Assembly: GCF_018866325.1 (NCBI RefSeq)
Contig: NZ_CP076457.1
Location: 2,515,001 to 2,579,000 of the forward strand
Source of the DNA: Streptomyces sp. YPW6
GTDB lineage: Bacteria > Actinomycetota > Actinomycetes > Streptomycetales > Streptomycetaceae
Direction: 5' to 3'
DNA: 64,000 nucleotides
A program made the position numbers and the translations under genes. The notes under the pieces were generated by a model. That model searched no databases and was not told the origin of the DNA. It saw only the letters and a list, made by a program, of their open reading frames with translations. Of this stretch, positions 41,583 to 50,587 are shown piece by piece (within the stretch, counting starts at the first letter, position 1; each line of letters opens with the position of its first letter).

Positions 41583-43214
41583 ATGGACCTGGTCCTGCGT
41601 GACGCGCTCGTCGTCGACGGCACCGGCGAGCCCTCCTTCCGCGCCGACGTGGCCGTCGACGGCGGCCGCATAGCCGAGATCCGCCCCGAGGGCTCCCCCG
41701 GCCCCCGCCCCACCGCCGCCCGGACCGTGGACGCGGACGGCCTCGCGCTCGCCCCCGGCTTCATCGACATGCACGCCCACAGCGATCTGGCGCTGCTGCG
41801 CGACCCGGACCACAGCGCGAAGGCGGCACAGGGCGTCACCCTCGAAGTGCTGGGCCAGGACGGGATGTCGTACGCCCCCGCCGACGACCGCACGCTCGCC
41901 GAGGTCCGCCGCTCCATCACCGGCTGGAACGGCGACGGGAGCGACATCGACTTCGACTGGCGCACGGTCGGCGGCTATCTGGACCGGCTGGACCGCAACT
42001 TCGGCGGCCAGGGCATCGCGGTCAACGCCGCCTATCTGATCCCGCAGGGCACGGTCCGGATGTACGCGGCCGGCTGGGACGACCGGCCCGCCACCGACGC
42101 CGAACTGGCCCGTATGCGGGAGCTGGTGGACCAGGGCATGCGCGAGGGCGCGGTGGGCATGTCGTCCGGTCTGACCTACACCCCCGGGATGTACGCGGAC
42201 GACGCCGAACTCACCGAGCTCTGCCGGGTGGTGGCCCGGCACGGCGGCTACTACTGTCCGCACCACCGCAGTTACGGGGCGGGCGCGCTGGAGGCGTACG
42301 AGGAGATGGTCCGGCTGACGCGGAACGCCGGCTGCGCCCTCCATCTCGCCCACGCCACCATGAACTTCGGCGTGAACAAGGGCAGGGCGCCCGACCTCCT
42401 CGCCCTCCTCGACGACGCGCTCGCCACCGGGTCCGACATCTCGCTCGACACCTACCCGTACACGCCCGGCTGCACCACGCTCGTGGCGATGCTGCCGAGC
42501 TGGGCGAGCGAGGGCGGTCCGGAGTCGGTCCTGACCCGGCTCGCGGACCGGGCGAGCGCGGAGCGGATCAGGCACCATCTGGAGGTGCTGGGCTCGGACG
42601 GCTGCCACGGGGTGCCGATCGAGTGGGACACCATCGAGATCTCCGGCGTGAGCGCGCCGCACCTGGCCGAGTACGTGGGCCGGACGGTCGAGGAGTCGGC
42701 GCGGCTGCGGGGCGAGGAGCCCTGGGCGACCGCGCGACGGCTGCTCACCGAGGACCGGCTCGGGACGACGATCCTCCAGCACGTGGGCCACGAGGAGAAC
42801 GTCCGGCAGATCATGCGCCATCCGGTGCACACCGGCGGCAGCGACGGCATCCTCCAGGGCGACAAGCCGCACCCCCGGGCGTACGGCACGTTCCCGCAGT
42901 ACCTGGGCCGGTACGTGCGGGAGTTGGGCATCCTCTCGCTGGAGGAGTGCGTGGCCCGTCTGACCTCGCGCCCGGCAGCCCGGCTGCGGCTGGCGGACCG
43001 GGGCCTGGTGCGCGAGGGCTACCGCGCGGACCTGGTGCTGTTCGACCCGGAGACGGTGGCGGCGGGCTCCACGTTCGCGGAGCCGCGCACCCTGCCGGTG
43101 GGCATCCCGCACGTCCTGATCGACGGCCGGTTCGTCATCGAGGACGGCAGGCGGACGCCGGTCCTGGCGGGGCGGGCCGTCCGGGGCTCAGGAGCGGGGG
43201 CGCCGGCGGTCTGA
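41583..43214 (+). CDS. N-acyl-D-amino-acid deacylase (D-aminoacylase)
   Basis: 543 residues, amidohydrolase superfamily. N-terminal beta part (MDLVLRDALVVDGTGEPSFRADVAVDGGRIAEI), metal-binding HxH in APGFIDMHAHSDLALL, Cys-containing or Glu bridging region VTLEVLGQDGMSYAP, His in YYCPHHRSYG and HLAHATM, late Asp in HTGGSDGILQG. This is the D-aminoacylase/AmdC layout. It hydrolyses N-acyl-D-amino acids to D-amino acids, which the upstream PLP enzyme could then break down. Confidence 0.93.
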   Translation: MDLVLRDALVVDGTGEPSFRADVAVDGGRIAEIRPEGSPGPRPTAARTVDADGLALAPGFIDMHAHSDLALLRDPDHSAKAAQGVTLEVLGQDGMSYAPADDRTLAEVRRSITGWNGDGSDIDFDWRTVGGYLDRLDRNFGGQGIAVNAAYLIPQGTVRMYAAGWDDRPATDAELARMRELVDQGMREGAVGMSSGLTYTPGMYADDAELTELCRVVARHGGYYCPHHRSYGAGALEAYEEMVRLTRNAGCALHLAHATMNFGVNKGRAPDLLALLDDALATGSDISLDTYPYTPGCTTLVAMLPSWASEGGPESVLTRLADRASAERIRHHLEVLGSDGCHGVPIEWDTIEISGVSAPHLAEYVGRTVEESARLRGEEPWATARRLLTEDRLGTTILQHVGHEENVRQIMRHPVHTGGSDGILQGDKPHPRAYGTFPQYLGRYVRELGILSLEECVARLTSRPAARLRLADRGLVREGYRADLVLFDPETVAAGSTFAEPRTLPVGIPHVLIDGRFVIEDGRRTPVLAGRAVRGSGAGAPAV

Positions 43215-43216
43215 CG

Positions 43217-44065
43217 CTACGAGTCGTCCGCCGCACGCTCGGCCGCCCAGGCCAGGTCCTCCTCGGTGGGGGCGTCGTCCTGGGTGAGCGCGCGCCGCCA
43301 GTATCCGCTGAACTCCACGGCGGACTTCGGCAGTTCACGGTCCTCGACCAGGTGGCGGCGGAGCGCGCGGACGGCGGACGCCTCGCCCGCCACCCAGGCC
43401 GCGTCCACCCCGTCGAGGTCCGCTCCGGCACCCCGTACGGCGTCCACGAGCGAGCCGCCCCGGTCGCGGTGCACCCACCGAACCTCGGCTCCCCCGGCCG
43501 CGGGCGGCAGCTCCCGCTCCTCCGCCGCGTCCGCGACCTCGGCGTACACCACGGCACCGGTCCCGGCCGGCAGCGCCTCCAGCACCGTGGCGACGGCCGG
43601 GAGCGCGGTCTCGTCCCCGGCGAGGAGCATCCGCCGGGCTTCGGGCAGCGGGCGGGCGTAGAGGGAGGACGGGCCGACCATGCCGAGGACGTCACCGACC
43701 CGGGCCGCCGCACCCCAGCGGGAGGCGGGCCCGCCTGCGCCGTGGAGCACGAAGTCCACGGTCATCACGTTGCGCCGGCGGTCGTACGAGCGGACGGTGA
43801 AGCTGCGCATCCAGGGCCGCTCCGCCTCCGGGATCGCGAGGTACGCCTCGTACCAGCGCATGCCGTACGGATCGTCCGAGCCGCACTCCGGCAGCCGGGG
43901 CTCCGGCTGCCCGTCGCGCGGCAGGCAGAGCTTCATCTGCTGGTCCGGACGGTCCTCCAGGAGCCCCGGCAGCTCGTCGGCGGTGAAGCCGATCCTCGCC
44001 GTCCCGGGGGTGACCCGCTCGACATCCACGACCCGCACGTACGTGACCGACAGCGCCCGACCCAT
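43217..44065 (-). CDS. Siderophore-interacting FAD protein (ferric-siderophore reductase type)
   Basis: 282 residues. FAD-binding domain with MRSFTVRSYDRRRNVMTVDFVLHG (RxYT/S-like motif near 88) and ASRWGAAARVGDVLGMVGPS; NAD(P)-binding half with MLLAGDETALPAVATVLEALPAGTGAVVYAEVADAAEE and WVAGEASAVRALRRHLVEDRELPKSAVEFSGYWRRAL. These are the ViuB/SIP hallmarks: it reduces ferric siderophores inside the cell. Convergent with D-aminoacylase (stops 2 bp apart) and divergent from a TetR gene. Confidence 0.93.
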   Translation of the reverse strand: MGRALSVTYVRVVDVERVTPGTARIGFTADELPGLLEDRPDQQMKLCLPRDGQPEPRLPECGSDDPYGMRWYEAYLAIPEAERPWMRSFTVRSYDRRRNVMTVDFVLHGAGGPASRWGAAARVGDVLGMVGPSSLYARPLPEARRMLLAGDETALPAVATVLEALPAGTGAVVYAEVADAAEERELPPAAGGAEVRWVHRDRGGSLVDAVRGAGADLDGVDAAWVAGEASAVRALRRHLVEDRELPKSAVEFSGYWRRALTQDDAPTEEDLAWAAERAADDS

Positions 44066-44138
44066 CGCGACCCGACCCCTTTCCGCTGGTGAACACCGCC
44101 GACGACGACCGGCGTCGCCGGCGGCCCCCGACTGATAC

Positions 44139-44185
44139 CTTACGGCGTAATGCATTACCCGCCGCACGTTACTTTACGCCATAAG
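44139..44185. promoter_or_regulatory. Operator pair between SIP and TetR genes
   Basis: CTTACGGCGTAA (44139-44150) and TTACGCCATAAG (44174-44185) are inverted copies, 23 nt apart, and each is close to a palindrome of TTACG-N-CGTAA. They fill the 129-bp divergent region and are probable binding sites of the adjacent TetR protein. Confidence 0.8.
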
Positions 44186-44194
44186 GAGTCGCAC

Positions 44195-45016
44195 GTGGTG
44201 GTCTTCGCCGGGCAGGGTGATCCGCGCCGTTCCCTCTCCCTCCTGTGGCGCGCGGAGACCCCGCCGCCGACACGCGTCGGCCCGGGGCCCAAGCCGCGGC
44301 TGAGCGTGGACGCGATCGTGGCGGCGGCCGTGGAGCTCGCGGACGAGGAGGGGATGGGGGCCCTGTCGATGCGCGCGGTCGGCGACCGGCTGGGGCGCAC
44401 GGCGATGGCGCTCTACACCTACGTACCCGGCAAGAGCGAGCTGCTGGACCTGATGTACGACGCCGTCCACGCCGAACTTCCCACCGCGTACCCGGAGTCG
44501 GAACCGGGCGGCTGGCGGGCGGCGCTCACCGCGTGGGCCGGGGAGATGCTGGAGTTCTACGTCCGCCACCCCTGGGTGCTCCAGGTCTCGCAGGCACGGC
44601 CGGTGCTGGGTCCGCACGAGTACGCGGGCCTGGACACGCTGGTGACCCTGCTGCGGGCGACCGGGCTGGCGGCGGGGGTGGTGCGGCGGCTCGTCGGGAC
44701 CCTGTTCCCGCTCGTACGCGGCTCGGCGCAGGCGGTGGCCGACGCGAGGCTGGCCGCGGCGGCGACCGGGAGCCCCGACGAGGAGTGGTGGGCGGCACGT
44801 TCGGCCGCCCTGCTGGAGCTGGTCCCGGACTTCGCGGAGCGCTTTCCGGCGGTGAGCGCCCTGGAGGCGGAGGGCCCGGCGGAGCCGTACCCGCAGGACG
44901 TCCCGGGGAGCGCCGAGGCGGTGCCGTATCCGGAGCGGGAGGCCCGCGAGACGTTCCGGGTGGGGCTCGGGGTGCTGCTGGACGGGATCGAGGCGGCGCG
45001 CGCCGGCACGCCCTGA
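44195..45016 (+). CDS. TetR-family repressor with TetR_C (class A) domain
   Basis: 273 residues from GTG 44195, chosen because AAGGAG (44183-44188) is 6 nt upstream; an in-frame ATG at 44150 falls inside the operator. Helix-turn-helix: AIVAAAVELADEEGMGALSMRAVGDRLGRTAMALYTYVPGKSELLDLMYDAV (about 40-90). The C-terminal domain resembles tetracycline-repressor-like TetR_C_1. It likely represses itself and the divergent siderophore-interacting gene. Confidence 0.88.
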   Translation: MVVFAGQGDPRRSLSLLWRAETPPPTRVGPGPKPRLSVDAIVAAAVELADEEGMGALSMRAVGDRLGRTAMALYTYVPGKSELLDLMYDAVHAELPTAYPESEPGGWRAALTAWAGEMLEFYVRHPWVLQVSQARPVLGPHEYAGLDTLVTLLRATGLAAGVVRRLVGTLFPLVRGSAQAVADARLAAAATGSPDEEWWAARSAALLELVPDFAERFPAVSALEAEGPAEPYPQDVPGSAEAVPYPEREARETFRVGLGVLLDGIEAARAGTP

Positions 45017-45084
45017 CCGGCCGGGCCGCGCGGACCGGACCACGCGGGCCGGACGGCGCGGGCCACACGGCGCGGGCCACACGG

Positions 45085-45207
45085 GCAGGACCGCACCGTG
45101 GCCGGGTCGCGCGGGCCCGACGACACCCCGGCCGGACCACACGGGCCGGACCGCACCGTGGCCGGGTCGCGCGGCCCGGCGACACCTCGACCGGGCCACA
45201 CGGGCAG
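45085..45207. repeat. 60-nt duplicated unit
   Basis: Two near-identical 60-nt units (the core GGACCGCACCGTGGCCGGGT starts at 45088 and 45148), with fragments of the same sequence (GGCCACACGG) on both sides. They occupy the 270-bp gap 45017-45286 between convergent genes. Confidence 0.88.
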
Positions 45208-45286
45208 GCCCCGACCGAGGCTCGGGCCTGGCCCGGCCCGAGCCGACCCGGCCAGACCCGGCCCGCGCTCCCGGCGGGCGAGGCGG

Positions 45287-46153
45287 CTACGGCTTGGGCA
45301 GCGCGCAGCCCTCACGGTCGAGGTCGATCGTGCTGCCGGCCCCGATACAGGGGACCATGGTGTACGTCTGCTGGGCGTAGTTGATGCCCTCGCGGACGGT
45401 GACCTCGCCGTTCTCGTCGACCTCGCACGGGTTGTTGTCCGTGCACCGTCGGCCGCTCTCGTTGCCGGTGTTGTTGACGGCGACCACCTTGCCGGTGGCG
45501 TCGTCGATCACCGGCGAGCCGGACGTACCGCCGATGGTCCGGCACTCCGGGGTGTAGCGGAGGGAGTCCTTCCAGGTCCACCGGCCTTCCTTGAGCCGGT
45601 GGACGAAGCCGTCGATGTCGCAGCTGTAGGTGCGCTTCCAGTAGCCCGAGGCGACCGTGATGGCGGCGCCCTCCTTCGGGTGGGCCGTCTCCAGCTCCAG
45701 CGCCCGGATGCCGTAGCGGTCCTCGATCTGCTGGTAGGTGCTGGTGGTTTCGTAGAGCGAGAGATCGGTGTCGGTCATGGTGCCGTACGCGACCTTGCTC
45801 GCCCTCAGCGTGCCGACGCCGTCGCCCGAGGCGTCGAGCAGGGTGAACGAACGGGAGGACGGCTGGTCGACGACGACCTCGCCGGGACCGGGGAAGCCGG
45901 ACTCCAGGCAGTGCCCGTTGGAGAGCACGAGGGCGGGGTCGGTGGGCGCGGAGTCGGGTGAACGGACCACGGAGCCCGAGCAGTTGCTGAGCGCGACGGT
46001 CCCGGCGAAGGTCACGGCCTTCACTGCGGGGCCGGCCACGGGAGCGGCTTCCCGGGCCTGGGCCCGCTGGGCGGGCTCGGCTGCGACGACGGGCGCGGCA
46101 CCGGCTCCCAGGAGCAGGGCAGCAAGAAACGCACCGACGAGAGGCTTGTTCAT
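45287..46153 (-). CDS. Secreted trypsin/V8-like serine protease
   Basis: 288 residues. Signal peptide 1-25 (MNKPLVGAFLAALLLGAGAAPVVAA), then a chymotrypsin-fold domain. Triad: His near 81 in LSNGHCLE, Asp near 127 in TDTDLSLYE, Ser near 211 in TIGGTSGSPVIDD. Six or more Cys suggest disulfides. The substrate is unknown. The downstream side is a repeat region; it is not obviously in an operon. Confidence 0.9.
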   Translation of the reverse strand: MNKPLVGAFLAALLLGAGAAPVVAAEPAQRAQAREAAPVAGPAVKAVTFAGTVALSNCSGSVVRSPDSAPTDPALVLSNGHCLESGFPGPGEVVVDQPSSRSFTLLDASGDGVGTLRASKVAYGTMTDTDLSLYETTSTYQQIEDRYGIRALELETAHPKEGAAITVASGYWKRTYSCDIDGFVHRLKEGRWTWKDSLRYTPECRTIGGTSGSPVIDDATGKVVAVNNTGNESGRRCTDNNPCEVDENGEVTVREGINYAQQTYTMVPCIGAGSTIDLDREGCALPKP

Positions 46154-46324
46154 GTGGGGGGTACCTCCAGTGATGCCAAGGGCCGGAGATCTTCCGGCTT
46201 TTGACATGCGCATGCTTGCGCAGATGTCAGGCCGTCACAAGGGGCTGATTCCGGCCCCTCCGGCTTACGGCCGCCGTCGGCCCAGCCCCGCACGGGCAGA
46301 ACCGGCGGGCTCGACGGGTGCTGT

Positions 46325-46455
46325 GGGCTCGGCGGGCGCTGCGGGCTCGACGAGATCTGCGGGATCTGCGGGATCTGCGGGATCTGCGGGATCTGCGGGA
46401 TCGGCAGGCTCGGCAGGCTCGGCAGGCTCGACGGGATCTGCAGGCTCGGCGGGGA
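46325..46455. repeat. 9-nt tandem repeats
   Basis: A run of GGGATCTGC, with GGCTCGGCA/GGCTCGGCG variants on both sides; at least four perfect consecutive copies (46361-46396). On the minus strand it reads as (A-D-P)n. It lies upstream of the protease. A minus-strand frame 46265-46522 runs through it with a fair GGAGGGG site and an N-terminal CPGCG, but is probably repeat-derived. Confidence 0.88.
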
Positions 46456-46481
46456 GATCGGCAGCGGGCTCCGCGCCGGGC

Positions 46482-46703
46482 TCACTCCATGCCGAACTCC
46501 CGCACCCCGGACACCTCTTCACCAGCCCCCTCCACGTCGGCCCGCTCCAGGGCGACTCCCTCCGCGCTTGAGTCCTCCGCGCCGGACTCCTCCGCGCCGG
46601 TCCCCTCCGCAGCGGCCTCCTCCGCGCCCCGGCGGATGCGGGCGCGGCCCCACTCCCGTACGCGACCGCCCCGGCAGGCCCTTCCGCCGCGCGCCCGTCC
46701 GGC
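46482..46703 (-). pseudogene. In-frame continuation beyond the stop of the 109-aa gene
   Basis: After the TGA of the 46704-47033 gene, the same frame stays open for 73 codons and keeps strong third-position GC. It gives an acidic peptide RIRRGAEEAAAEGTGAEESGAED...SGVREFGME and has no start codon of its own. This may be the cut-off tail of a longer protein, or a read-through extension. Confidence 0.4.
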
Positions 46704-47033
46704 TCAGGCTTCTGCCGCGGCGGCCTCCTTGGCGTACGTCACCGCCTGGAGAAGCGTCAGTCCGGGCTCGGCCCGACGCAGGATCTTGATGGCCTCCACG
46801 GAGTCCGCCGGGCCCTCGTGCCCGGCGGCGTCGAGCCGCTGGCGCACCCACCGCCCGCGCAGCTCGCCGTCCGGCCGCCGGGCGGACTCCTCGGCCAGCG
46901 CGAGGGCACGCTCCAGTCCCGGGCGCTCGGCGTCGGGGGCGGCCTCCAGCGCGCGCCGAAGGCCGGTGACGACATCGGGGGCGTCGCGGACGACGAGAAC
47001 GGCGAGAGGCTGGGGCTTCCGGAACAGGCTCAT
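46704..47033 (-). CDS. Hypothetical protein, 109 aa
   Basis: Not recognised. A small, mostly helical soluble protein (MSLFRKPQPLAVLVVRDAPDVVTGLRRALEAAPDAERPGLERALALAEES...ADSVEAIKILRRAEPGLTLLQAVTYAKEAAAAEA). The second half resembles a ribosomal L7/L12 C-terminal-like segment (SVEAIKILRRAEPGLTLLQAVTYAKEA), as in small L12-domain proteins; moderate confidence. See the separate entry for the open tail after its stop. Confidence 0.7.
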   Translation of the reverse strand: MSLFRKPQPLAVLVVRDAPDVVTGLRRALEAAPDAERPGLERALALAEESARRPDGELRGRWVRQRLDAAGHEGPADSVEAIKILRRAEPGLTLLQAVTYAKEAAAAEA

Positions 47034-47419
47034 GATCCACCGCTACCCGGGCCGACCCGGCTCTCACCGGAGTTGAGCAAGATCTGAGCGGCGGGGTCCA
47101 CGGCTCCGCCCACCTCGGGACCGAGCCCGGTCCGGGGCTCGGACCGGGGGCCTTCGGCAGCTCAGGCCGGGGCCTTCGGCAGCTCGGTCCGGGGGCCGTC
47201 GGCAGCTCAGCCCGAGGGCTGTCGGCGGCTCCGGCAGGCGGGCCCCGCCCGACGCTCCCGGCCGGCCTCCGCCAGCAGCCCCGGCAGGCGGCCCCACCCG
47301 ACAGCCTCCGCCCTCGCCCCCGGGGCCGGCGCCCTCGGTCCAACGACCGAGCCCTCCGGGCGCGCACGTCGGTCCGCAGGCGGAGGCGCGCCCGCACCCC
47401 GGCTGCGTACGGTCGGCGT
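47034..47419. other. Divergent gap upstream of the N-acetyltransferase
   Basis: 386 bp, extremely GC-rich, with GGCAGCTC and GGGGCCTTCGG words repeated near 47140-47220. No gene is supported. Promoters for both divergent neighbours should be here, but none is clear. Confidence 0.5.
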
Positions 47420-48232
47420 ATGACACTCGACCTGGACGCGTACTTCGCCCGCATCGGCTGGACCGGCGAGCCCCGCCCCACCCTGGAGGTGCTGCGGTCC
47501 CTGCACCGGGCGCACCTGATCGGCATCCCGTTCGAGAACCTGGACGCCGTCCTCGGCTCCGCCCCGTCTCTGGCGCTCGACGACCTGGAGGCGAAACTCG
47601 TGCGCGGCGGGCGCGGCGGCTACTGCTACGAGCACAACACCCTGTTCTCCACCGCCCTGCGGCAACTCGGCTTCCCCGTCACGCTGCTGGCGGCCCGCGT
47701 GCTGCTGGGCGCGGCGCCGGGCGACGTCCGGCCGCGTACGCACATGCTCATGAAGGTGGACGTGGAGGGCGAGCCGCATCCGTATCTGGCGGACGTCGGC
47801 TTCGGGGCGACCGGCGCCCTGGTGGAGCCGATCGCCCTGGTGGAGGGCGCCGAGCTGTTCGACGGCCCGCGCCACCACCGCCTCGTCCACGTCGCGCACG
47901 ACGGACCGCTGCCGATGTGGGAGCTCCAGGCGGAGAAGGGCGGCGCGTGGGAGTCGCAGTACGCGTTCACCCTGGAGCCGTTCGAGGCGCCGGACTACGA
48001 GGTGATCAACTGGCACATCGCGACGCACCCGCGCTCGCCGTTCCGGCAGGCGGTGTACGCGCAGCGCACCCTCCCCCACGCGCACCTGCTGCTGGCCGGG
48101 CTGGACCTGATGGAGACGGCCGACGACGGCACGGTCGAGGAGCGGGTACTGAAGGACGGCGACGAGGCGCTGCGGGTCCTGTCGGACGACTTCGGCATCC
48201 GGCTCCCGGAGGGCACCCGGCTGCCGGAGTGA
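47420..48232 (+). CDS. nat: Arylamine N-acetyltransferase
   Basis: 270 residues. Transfers acetyl from acetyl-CoA to arylamines or hydrazines. The cysteine-protease-like triad is complete: Cys69 in RGGRGGYCYEHN, His108 in RPRTHMLM, Asp125 in YLADVGFG. The N-terminal IPFENLDAVLG is also typical. Related enzymes are also amide synthases in ansamycin clusters, but no such cluster is seen here. Confidence 0.95.
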   Translation: MTLDLDAYFARIGWTGEPRPTLEVLRSLHRAHLIGIPFENLDAVLGSAPSLALDDLEAKLVRGGRGGYCYEHNTLFSTALRQLGFPVTLLAARVLLGAAPGDVRPRTHMLMKVDVEGEPHPYLADVGFGATGALVEPIALVEGAELFDGPRHHRLVHVAHDGPLPMWELQAEKGGAWESQYAFTLEPFEAPDYEVINWHIATHPRSPFRQAVYAQRTLPHAHLLLAGLDLMETADDGTVEERVLKDGDEALRVLSDDFGIRLPEGTRLPE

Positions 48233-48482
48233 CGGCTTCGGGGCGGACCCCGTCCGACCGTCCCCGGCGGCCGGGCGGACCCCGCGTGGCGCATCTCACC
48301 CGCCCCGCCCGCCCACGCCTCCTTTCCAAGCCGCCACGCCGCCCCGACCGGGAGATCCCACGGTCCGGGGCGGCGGCGGGCATGGCGATGGAAGACGGGG
48401 CGGACCCGGGGTGTGCCCCGGAGGGAGTACGCCGGGAGCAATCCCCGCGCAGCCCGTGAAACGCCGCCGTAAGCTCGCGGAC

Positions 48483-49694
48483 ATGCAGGTCATCCAGTCG
48501 ACGAAGCTCGCCAACGTCTGTTACGAGATCCGGGGCCCCGTGCTGGAGGAGGCGATGCGGCTGGAAGCGGCCGGTCAGCGCATCCTCAAGCTGAACACGG
48601 GCAACCCGGCCGCGTTCGGGTTCGAGTGCCCGCCGGAGATCCTCGAGGACATCCTGCGCAACGTCGCGGGCGCGCACGGCTACGGCGACGCGAAGGGCCT
48701 GCTGTCCGCGCGGCGTGCGGTGATGCAGCACTACCAGACCAAGGGCATCGAGCTCGACGTCGAGGACATCTACCTGGGCAACGGCGTCTCCGAGCTGATC
48801 CAGATGTCGATGCAGGCGCTGCTGGACGACGGCGACGAGGTGCTCGTACCGGCTCCCGACTATCCGCTGTGGACCGCCTCGGTCTCGCTGGCGGGCGGGA
48901 CGGCCGTGCACTACCGGTGCGACGAGCAGGCCGACTGGATGCCTGACCTCGCGGACATCGAGCGGAAGATCACCGACCGGACCAAGGCCCTGGTGATCAT
49001 CAACCCGAACAACCCGACCGGCGCGGTGTACGACGACGAGATGCTGCGCGGGCTCACCGAGATCGCCCGGCGCCACAACCTGGTCGTCTGCTCCGACGAG
49101 ATCTACGACCGGATCCTGTACGACGGCGCGACCCACACCCCGACGGCGGCCCTGGCCCCGGACCTCATGGTGCTGACCTTCAACGGGCTCTCCAAGAACT
49201 ACCGGGTGGCCGGATACCGTTCCGGCTGGATGGCCGTCTGCGGCCCGAAGGCGCACGCCACCTCGTACATCGAGGGGCTGACGATCCTCGCCAACATGCG
49301 GCTCTGCGCCAACATGCCCTCACAGCACGCGGTCGCCACCGCGCTCGGCGGACGGCAGTCGATCGAGGACCTGGTGCTGCCGGGCGGCCGGATCCTGGAG
49401 CAGCGGAACACGGCGTACGACCTGCTGACCTCGATCCCCGGGGTGACCTGCGTGAAGCCGAAGGGGGCGCTGTACCTCTTCCCCCGGCTCGACCCCAAGG
49501 TCTACAAGGTCAAGGACGACCGGCAGATGGTGCTGGACCTGCTGCGGGCCGAGCGGATCATGGTCGTCCAGGGCACCGGGTTCAACTGGCCCGAGCCCGA
49601 CCACTTCCGGATCGTCACCCTGCCGACGGTCGAGGACCTGACCGACGCCGTGACGCGGATCGGCAGCTTCCTGGACGGTTACGGACAGCCGTAG
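48483..49694 (+). CDS. Alanine-type PLP aminotransferase (AlaA-like)
   Basis: 403 residues, class I/II aminotransferase. Motifs: KLNTGNPAAFGFECPPEI, GYGDAKGLLSARRAV, NPNNPTGAVYDDE, SDEIYDRILYDG, and PLP Lys238 in FNGLSKNYRVAGYRSGWM. The pattern is that of AlaA/YfbQ alanine transaminases, which make alanine from pyruvate and glutamate. An upstream in-frame ATG would add a poor-quality leader; ATG 48483 is standard. Confidence 0.93.
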   Translation: MQVIQSTKLANVCYEIRGPVLEEAMRLEAAGQRILKLNTGNPAAFGFECPPEILEDILRNVAGAHGYGDAKGLLSARRAVMQHYQTKGIELDVEDIYLGNGVSELIQMSMQALLDDGDEVLVPAPDYPLWTASVSLAGGTAVHYRCDEQADWMPDLADIERKITDRTKALVIINPNNPTGAVYDDEMLRGLTEIARRHNLVVCSDEIYDRILYDGATHTPTAALAPDLMVLTFNGLSKNYRVAGYRSGWMAVCGPKAHATSYIEGLTILANMRLCANMPSQHAVATALGGRQSIEDLVLPGGRILEQRNTAYDLLTSIPGVTCVKPKGALYLFPRLDPKVYKVKDDRQMVLDLLRAERIMVVQGTGFNWPEPDHFRIVTLPTVEDLTDAVTRIGSFLDGYGQP

Positions 49695-49757
49695 CCGGGC
49701 CGGCCGGCCGGCGGACGGTCGCAGACAGCCACAGCCGGGCCGACAGGCGGGCAGGCC

Positions 49758-49805
49758 GGCAGCTCGGCAGCTCGGCAGCTCGGCAGCTCGGCAGCTCGGC
49801 AGCGG
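49758..49805. repeat. 8-nt tandem repeat
   Basis: Five perfect copies of GGCAGCTC and one partial copy, downstream of the aminotransferase. Eight nt is not a multiple of three, in keeping with a non-coding site. Confidence 0.92.
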
Positions 49806-49906
49806 ATGGTCACGGACAGCCGTGCACCGATCACACTTCCGGATCGCAGACAACTTTAGACTCGTTCCAATGTAGGATGGTTCCACGCACCCTCGGGAGG
49901 CCATCC

Positions 49907-50305
49907 ATGTACGAGCCGATCCGCAGCCCCTCGGTCCACACCCCGGCCGACGACGCGGACTTTCCGCACCGCAGCCGTGAGGAGGAGCTGGACATCCAGC
50001 TCGCCGGGCACCTGGCCGCCCTCCTCGCGGTCACCGACGAGCTGGGCCTGGGCGCGGCGGGCGACCGTATCGCCGAGCAGGTGGCCCGGCTGCGTGGCGC
50101 CCCGCCCGCCCGGCACGCGGGCCTGACCGATGCCGCCCCCACCGTTCTCCACCGCCGCGCGCACGCCCTCGCGGGCCGCGCCCTGCTGGTGGCCGCATCC
50201 CGCGCGGACACGACCGCCGCCATCCTCGCCGCCGAGCGGATGGACGCCCACACCGCGGCCCTCGCCGGCCCGGCCGCGTCCGGACAGCTGGTCGGCGCCC
50301 ACTGA
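49907..50305 (+). CDS. Hypothetical helical protein, 132 aa
   Basis: Starts at ATG 49907 with GGGAGG 6 nt upstream. Not recognised. Soluble, Ala-rich and almost all helical after residue 25 (REEELDIQLAGHLAALLAVTDELGLGAAGDRIAEQVARLRG...VLHRRAHALAGRALLVAASRADTTAAILAAERMDAHTAALAG). A TAGGAT box at 49873-49878 may be the -10 element. It is convergent with pckG and shares its terminator. Confidence 0.78.
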   Translation: MYEPIRSPSVHTPADDADFPHRSREEELDIQLAGHLAALLAVTDELGLGAAGDRIAEQVARLRGAPPARHAGLTDAAPTVLHRRAHALAGRALLVAASRADTTAAILAAERMDAHTAALAGPAASGQLVGAH

Positions 50306-50400
50306 CGGCCCCGGTCCGCGCGCCTCGGAGGCGTGCGGACCGGGTGCCACGGACCTCACGGCGTCTCGAAGAACCGGGCCGCGGCGCCCGGAAACAGGGC

Positions 50401-50433
50401 GGCCCCCGGAACCGTGAGGGGGTTCCGGGGGCC
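50401..50433. terminator. Bidirectional terminator before pckG end
   Basis: A perfect 13-bp stem (50401-50413 with 50421-50433), 7-nt loop, between the convergent 132-aa gene and pckG. Confidence 0.8.
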
Positions 50434-50587
50434 GGGAGGGGTGTCCTTGGTCGGGGACAGGCCCTCCGGGGCCGTCGGCGACGACGGGCGCGACGACAGG
50501 CCCCGTACCGCGGCGGATCGTTCGGCCCCACAGGTCAGGGCGGATGTCCGATGGACCCGGCCGCGGGGTCCGTGATGAGCGCCGGGA

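Noticed and set aside
46265..46522. Minus-strand 85-codon gene starting with CPGCG
   Set aside because: It has a fair ribosome site, but most of it is a translated 9-nt repeat (Ala-Asp-Pro)n and it overlaps the open tail of the neighbouring gene; kept only as a note.
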